NCBI GenBank assembly: GCA_946480485.1
Contig: CAMLJW010000270.1
Location: forward strand, 1 to 7,244
Direction of reading: 5' to 3'
DNA: 7,244 nt
DNA from: an uncultured Streptomyces sp.
GTDB taxonomy: Bacteria > Actinomycetota > Actinomycetes > Streptomycetales > Streptomycetaceae
Of this stretch, positions 5,150 through 7,244 are shown one piece after another (within the stretch, counting starts at the first letter, position 1; each line of letters opens with the position of its first letter). A program made the translations under genes and the position numbers. The notes beneath the pieces were generated by a model, which was not told the origin of the DNA, did not search any database, and was given only the letters and a program-made list of their open reading frames with translations.

Positions 5150-5830
5150 ATGCGTCTCGTCATTGCCCGCTGCTCAGTTGACTACGCGGGCCGGCTCACC
5201 GCCCATCTCCCATCGGCGCCCCGCCTCATTCTGGTGAAGGCGGACGGCAGTGTCTCGATCCATGCGGACGACCGGGCCTACAAGCCCCTCAACTGGATGT
5301 CTCCGCCCTGCACGTTGAAGGAGGGTGTGGGCGACGACGAGGGCACAGCGGCCGTCTGGACCGTCAGCAACAAGGCGGGCGAGAAGCTCATCATCACGAT
5401 GGGGGAGATACTCCACGACTCCTCGCACGAGCTCGGCGTGGATCCGGGCCTGATCAAGGATGGCGTGGAAGCACACCTTCAAGAGCTGCTCGCCGACCGC
5501 ATCGAAACCCTCGGCGACGGCTACTCGCTGATCCGCCGCGAGTACATGACGGCCATCGGCCCGGTCGACATCCTCTGCCGGGACGCGGACGGACAGACCG
5601 TCGCCGTGGAGATCAAGCGGCGCGGCGAGATCGACGGCGTGGAGCAACTCACGCGTTATCTGGACCTGTTGAACCGCGACCCGCATCTCGCCCCGGTACG
5701 CGGCATCTTCGCGGCCCAGGAGATCAAGCCCCAGGCCCGCGTACTCGCCACCGACCGCGGCATCGGCTGCACGGTGCTCGACTACGACGCTCTGCGCGGG
5801 ATCGAGGACGACAAGCTGCGGCTGTTCTGA
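5150..5830 (+). CDS. nucS: Endonuclease NucS (non-canonical mismatch repair)
   Basis: NucS (EndoMS) cuts both DNA strands at G-T, G-G and T-T mismatches. In actinobacteria lacking MutS and MutL it gives the main mismatch correction. The 226-residue protein has normal length. The N-terminal DNA-binding and dimer domain begins [16 protein letters not shown] and includes R42 and W49. The C-terminal nuclease domain shows the PD-(D/E)XK pattern as GPVD (D140), then VEIK (E154, K156), followed by a QLTRY motif at 166-170. The last residues DDKLRLF resemble the beta-clamp binding motif known at the end of actinobacterial NucS. All catalytic positions are intact. ATG 5150 is the family start and probably begins a leaderless mRNA. 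An in-frame ATG at 5021 with AAGG upstream would add 43 basic residues foreign to the family. It is divergent from the SCO5389-type gene and followed by two hairpins. Confidence 0.95.
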   Translation: MRLVIARCSVDYAGRLTAHLPSAPRLILVKADGSVSIHADDRAYKPLNWMSPPCTLKEGVGDDEGTAAVWTVSNKAGEKLIITMGEILHDSSHELGVDPGLIKDGVEAHLQELLADRIETLGDGYSLIRREYMTAIGPVDILCRDADGQTVAVEIKRRGEIDGVEQLTRYLDLLNRDPHLAPVRGIFAAQEIKPQARVLATDRGIGCTVLDYDALRGIEDDKLRLF

Positions 5831-5852
5831 CAGCCCACGCCCGCCGTCGCCC

Positions 5853-5887
5853 GCGGTCGCAGGTTCTGCGACCGCCCTGCGACCGCC
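5853..5887. terminator. 10-bp hairpin with a duplicated right arm after nucS
   Basis: GCGGTCGCAG (5853-5862) pairs perfectly with CTGCGACCGC (5866-5875) around a 3-nt loop. The right arm is part of a perfect 11-bp tandem duplication, CTGCGACCGCC at 5866-5876 and 5877-5887, so the left arm can pair with either copy. It lies 22 nt after the nucS stop and is a probable terminator. Confidence 0.6.
5866..5887. repeat. 11-bp tandem duplication in the nucS terminator region
   Basis: CTGCGACCGCC occurs twice in direct succession without mismatch. It duplicates the descending arm of the first hairpin after nucS, most simply by replication slippage at the hairpin. Confidence 0.85.
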
Positions 5888-5908
5888 GGTGACCCGCCTA
5901 CGACGCGG

Positions 5909-5943
5909 AGAGGGCCGGGTCCTGCGCAAGGACCCGGCCCTCT
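5909..5943. terminator. Strong bidirectional terminator, 15-bp stem
   Basis: AGAGGGCCGGGTCCT (5909-5923) pairs perfectly with AGGACCCGGCCCTCT (5929-5943) around the 5-nt loop GCGCA. It is the strongest hairpin in the window. It lies 78 nt after nucS and 68 nt beyond the stop of the convergent minus-strand gene, so it can end both transcripts. Confidence 0.85.
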
Positions 5944-6011
5944 GTCACGCCGTACGCCCCGTCGTACGGGATGCGGCCCGTCAGCCCGCCCCGAAGACGA
6001 CATGCTCGGCG

Positions 6012-7244
6012 TCAGATCACCGTCGTCCCGTCCGTCGTACCGGACCCGCTCGTCGACCCCGGCGCCTCGCTGTTTGCGGGCCCGCTCGCGGAGCCGGAGC
6101 TCTCGGCCGGGCGGGAAGCCGGTGCGCTCGACACCGGACCGCCGGCCGAGTCCGACGTCTCCGGTGACGACGGCGGGGTGTCCGTCGGCGGCTCGGAGGT
6201 CGGTGGGGTCGTGGGCTCATCGGTCGGCGGCTCGCTCGTCGGCGGGTCGGTCGGCCGAGAAGGCGACGGCTTCGTGGGCGTCTCACCAGGGTCGGTCGGA
6301 TCGGCCGGGCCGGTCGGATCGGCCGGGTCACTCGGGTCCTTCGAGCTGCTCGGGTGGTCCGACGGCTCCTTCCTCGAACTCGGCGTCGGATCGTCCGAAG
6401 TGCCCAGCAACCCGTCCTCCCCCGGGTCCGCCGGCCGGTTCGTCGAGTCCGAGTCGCCGCCGTCCTTCTCCGACTCGTCCGCGCCTGGTCCGCCGCCGTC
6501 CTCTCCCGCGCTCGCCGACGGGGTGACGCCGACCTTCTTGGCGGGAGCGTCGTCATCGTTGTTCGAGGTCGCGCCCAGCGTCACCACCGTGCCGAGCACG
6601 GCCGCGAGGAGCGCGCCCGCGCCCGTGGCCACCAGATTGCGCCGGGCTCCGCTCATCAGCCGCTTGACACCACCGTGCTGCGGCGACACGGAAGGCACGG
6701 TCCGGTGCGTGACCAACGTCGAGGTACCGCCAGGCTGTTGGGGCGACGGGACCGGCGGGACCACGCAGAACGCGGCCGGTACGCCACCGGGAGGCGACGC
6801 CGACTCCTCATGGCGCGCACCGGGCACCTCCTCGCCCGCCGTCGAGCTCACCCCGCTCGTCGAACCCACCCCGCTCGGCGTGTGGCCGAAGGGGTCGGCG
6901 ACCAGCGCGAGGGCACGGCGGCCGGCGACCATGCCGCGCTTGTCGGCGAGAGCGCCGCGCAGCCCGATGGAGGCCTCCAACTCGGCGCGGGCCCGGTCCA
7001 ACTGTGCGTCGCAGAGCGCGAGGATGCCCAGCTCATGGTGGAAGTAGGCCTGGTCGGAGACCTCACCCGCGAGCCGGGCCGCCTCGGAGCCGGCGCGCAG
7101 TGCGCGCTCCCAGGCGCTCCAGTGCAGCCCCACGGCGAACCCGGGCGCGGCCGCGCGCGCCAGCCGCACGGCGGCGCTCGCCTCCCCCTCGTCGGCCGAC
7201 GAGGCGGGTCCCCCCTGTCCATAGGGGTGCTCCCTGCTCGAGCC
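6012..7244 (-). CDS. Membrane-anchored TPR protein with exported Pro/Ser/Thr/Asp tail (5' end beyond window)
   Basis: The frame stays open to the right edge, so only the last 410 residues are seen; the GTG at 7169 is internal. Visible residues about 42-115 form helices with a TPR pattern (AYFHHELGILAL...LDRARAELEASIGL). A Pro/Gly/Ser-rich linker follows, then a basic stretch (VKRLMSGARRN) and one membrane helix, LVATGAGALLAAVLGTVV (DNA 6570-6635). By the positive-inside rule the TPR part is cytoplasmic and the remaining 185 residues are outside. That tail is almost wholly Pro, Ser, Thr, Asp, Gly and Glu with short repeats (DPADPTGPADPTDPG; two PPTSEPPTD) and ends in DGTTVI. It has no LPXTG sorting signal. 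Large Streptomyces NB-ARC or AAA-type TPR regulators can look like this, but the ATPase part, if any, is outside the window, so the function is open. Confidence 0.8.
   Translation of the reverse strand, partial: GSSREHPYGQGGPASSADEGEASAAVRLARAAAPGFAVGLHWSAWERALRAGSEAARLAGEVSDQAYFHHELGILALCDAQLDRARAELEASIGLRGALADKRGMVAGRRALALVADPFGHTPSGVGSTSGVSSTAGEEVPGARHEESASPPGGVPAAFCVVPPVPSPQQPGGTSTLVTHRTVPSVSPQHGGVKRLMSGARRNLVATGAGALLAAVLGTVVTLGATSNNDDDAPAKKVGVTPSASAGEDGGGPGADESEKDGGDSDSTNRPADPGEDGLLGTSDDPTPSSRKEPSDHPSSSKDPSDPADPTGPADPTDPGETPTKPSPSRPTDPPTSEPPTDEPTTPPTSEPPTDTPPSSPETSDSAGGPVSSAPASRPAESSGSASGPANSEAPGSTSGSGTTDGTTVI
6184..6234 (-). repeat. In-frame coding repeat, PPTSEPPTD units
   Basis: GTCGGCGGCTCG occurs at 6184-6195 and again at 6223-6234, 39 bp apart, exactly 13 codons. 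It encodes repeated Pro/Thr/Ser/Glu units in the extracellular tail. The bases between are related but degenerate, as in an old coding minisatellite. Confidence 0.6.
6293..6328 (-). repeat. 18-bp tandem coding repeat
   Basis: CGGTCGGATCGGCCGGG occurs at 6293-6309 and 6311-6327, a period of 18 bp with 17 of 18 positions equal. Read on the minus strand it encodes the repeated six-residue unit around PADPTG/PADPTD in the tail. The length is a multiple of three, so copy-number change would keep the frame. Confidence 0.85.

Noticed and set aside
5971..7047. 358-residue plus-strand Gly/Ser/Val-rich frame opposite the TPR protein tail
   Set aside because: It is the antisense image of the Pro/Thr/Ser/Asp-rich tail; the repeats make it look protein-like. 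No ribosome binding site, and the minus frame has a TPR and a membrane helix.
1..7244. A mobile element, CRISPR array, tRNA or defence cluster
   Set aside because: No transposase or integrase motifs, no spaced repeat array, no T-loop or tRNA-like fold, and no attachment-site duplication were seen on either strand. The repeats found are short local tandem copies.

Overview
The window looks like a piece of a Streptomyces (or close actinobacterial) chromosome. It is strongly GC-rich, coding frames have G or C at most third positions, starts include GTG, terminators are GC-rich hairpins without T-runs, and several products match well-known Streptomyces core families. I read six protein-coding genes; the last runs off the right edge. 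There are no rRNA or tRNA genes, insertion sequences, integrases or CRISPR arrays. The gene content reads as ordinary core chromosome rather than an island.

Left third: about 400 bp without a convincing gene, ending in a perfect 14-bp tandem duplication, leads into a two-gene ABC-2 exporter operon (+). It holds an ATPase (405-1619) and a six-helix permease (1616-2479), coupled by an ATGA overlap. Both proteins carry a proline-rich tail at the end facing the partner gene. A 63-bp convergent gap with a small hairpin and a 17-bp tandem duplication separates them from a small Cys/His zinc-finger-like protein (2542-2883, -).

Middle: a luciferase-like (LLM) flavin or F420 oxidoreductase (3104-4132, +) diverges from the zinc-finger gene. 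It converges on a 130-residue protein (4366-4758, -) of a conserved actinobacterial family that I recall as the 'SCO5389 family'. The convergent gap holds several hairpins, including a strong one just beyond the stop of the SCO5389-type gene.

Right third: the SCO5389-type gene diverges from nucS (5150-5830, +), the mismatch-specific endonuclease that replaces MutS/MutL in most actinobacteria. The 391-bp gap between them holds a perfect 18-bp palindrome close to the presumed start of the SCO5389-type transcript. It also holds a -10 element so close to the nucS ATG that the nucS mRNA is probably leaderless. nucS keeps its PD-(D/E)XK residues and a C-terminal clamp-binding-like motif. A 15-bp-stem terminator separates nucS from the convergent 3' end of a TPR protein with one membrane helix and a 185-residue Pro/Ser/Thr/Asp tail predicted outside the cell (6012->7244, -).

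I find no clear new multi-gene defence or mobile system. The best leads are regulatory (leaderless nucS, the 18-bp palindrome, the nucS/SCO5389 divergent pair) and architectural (the facing proline-rich tails of the ABC pair, and the membrane-anchored TPR protein with an exported disordered tail). All product names come from reading motifs and remembered families; no database search was possible.
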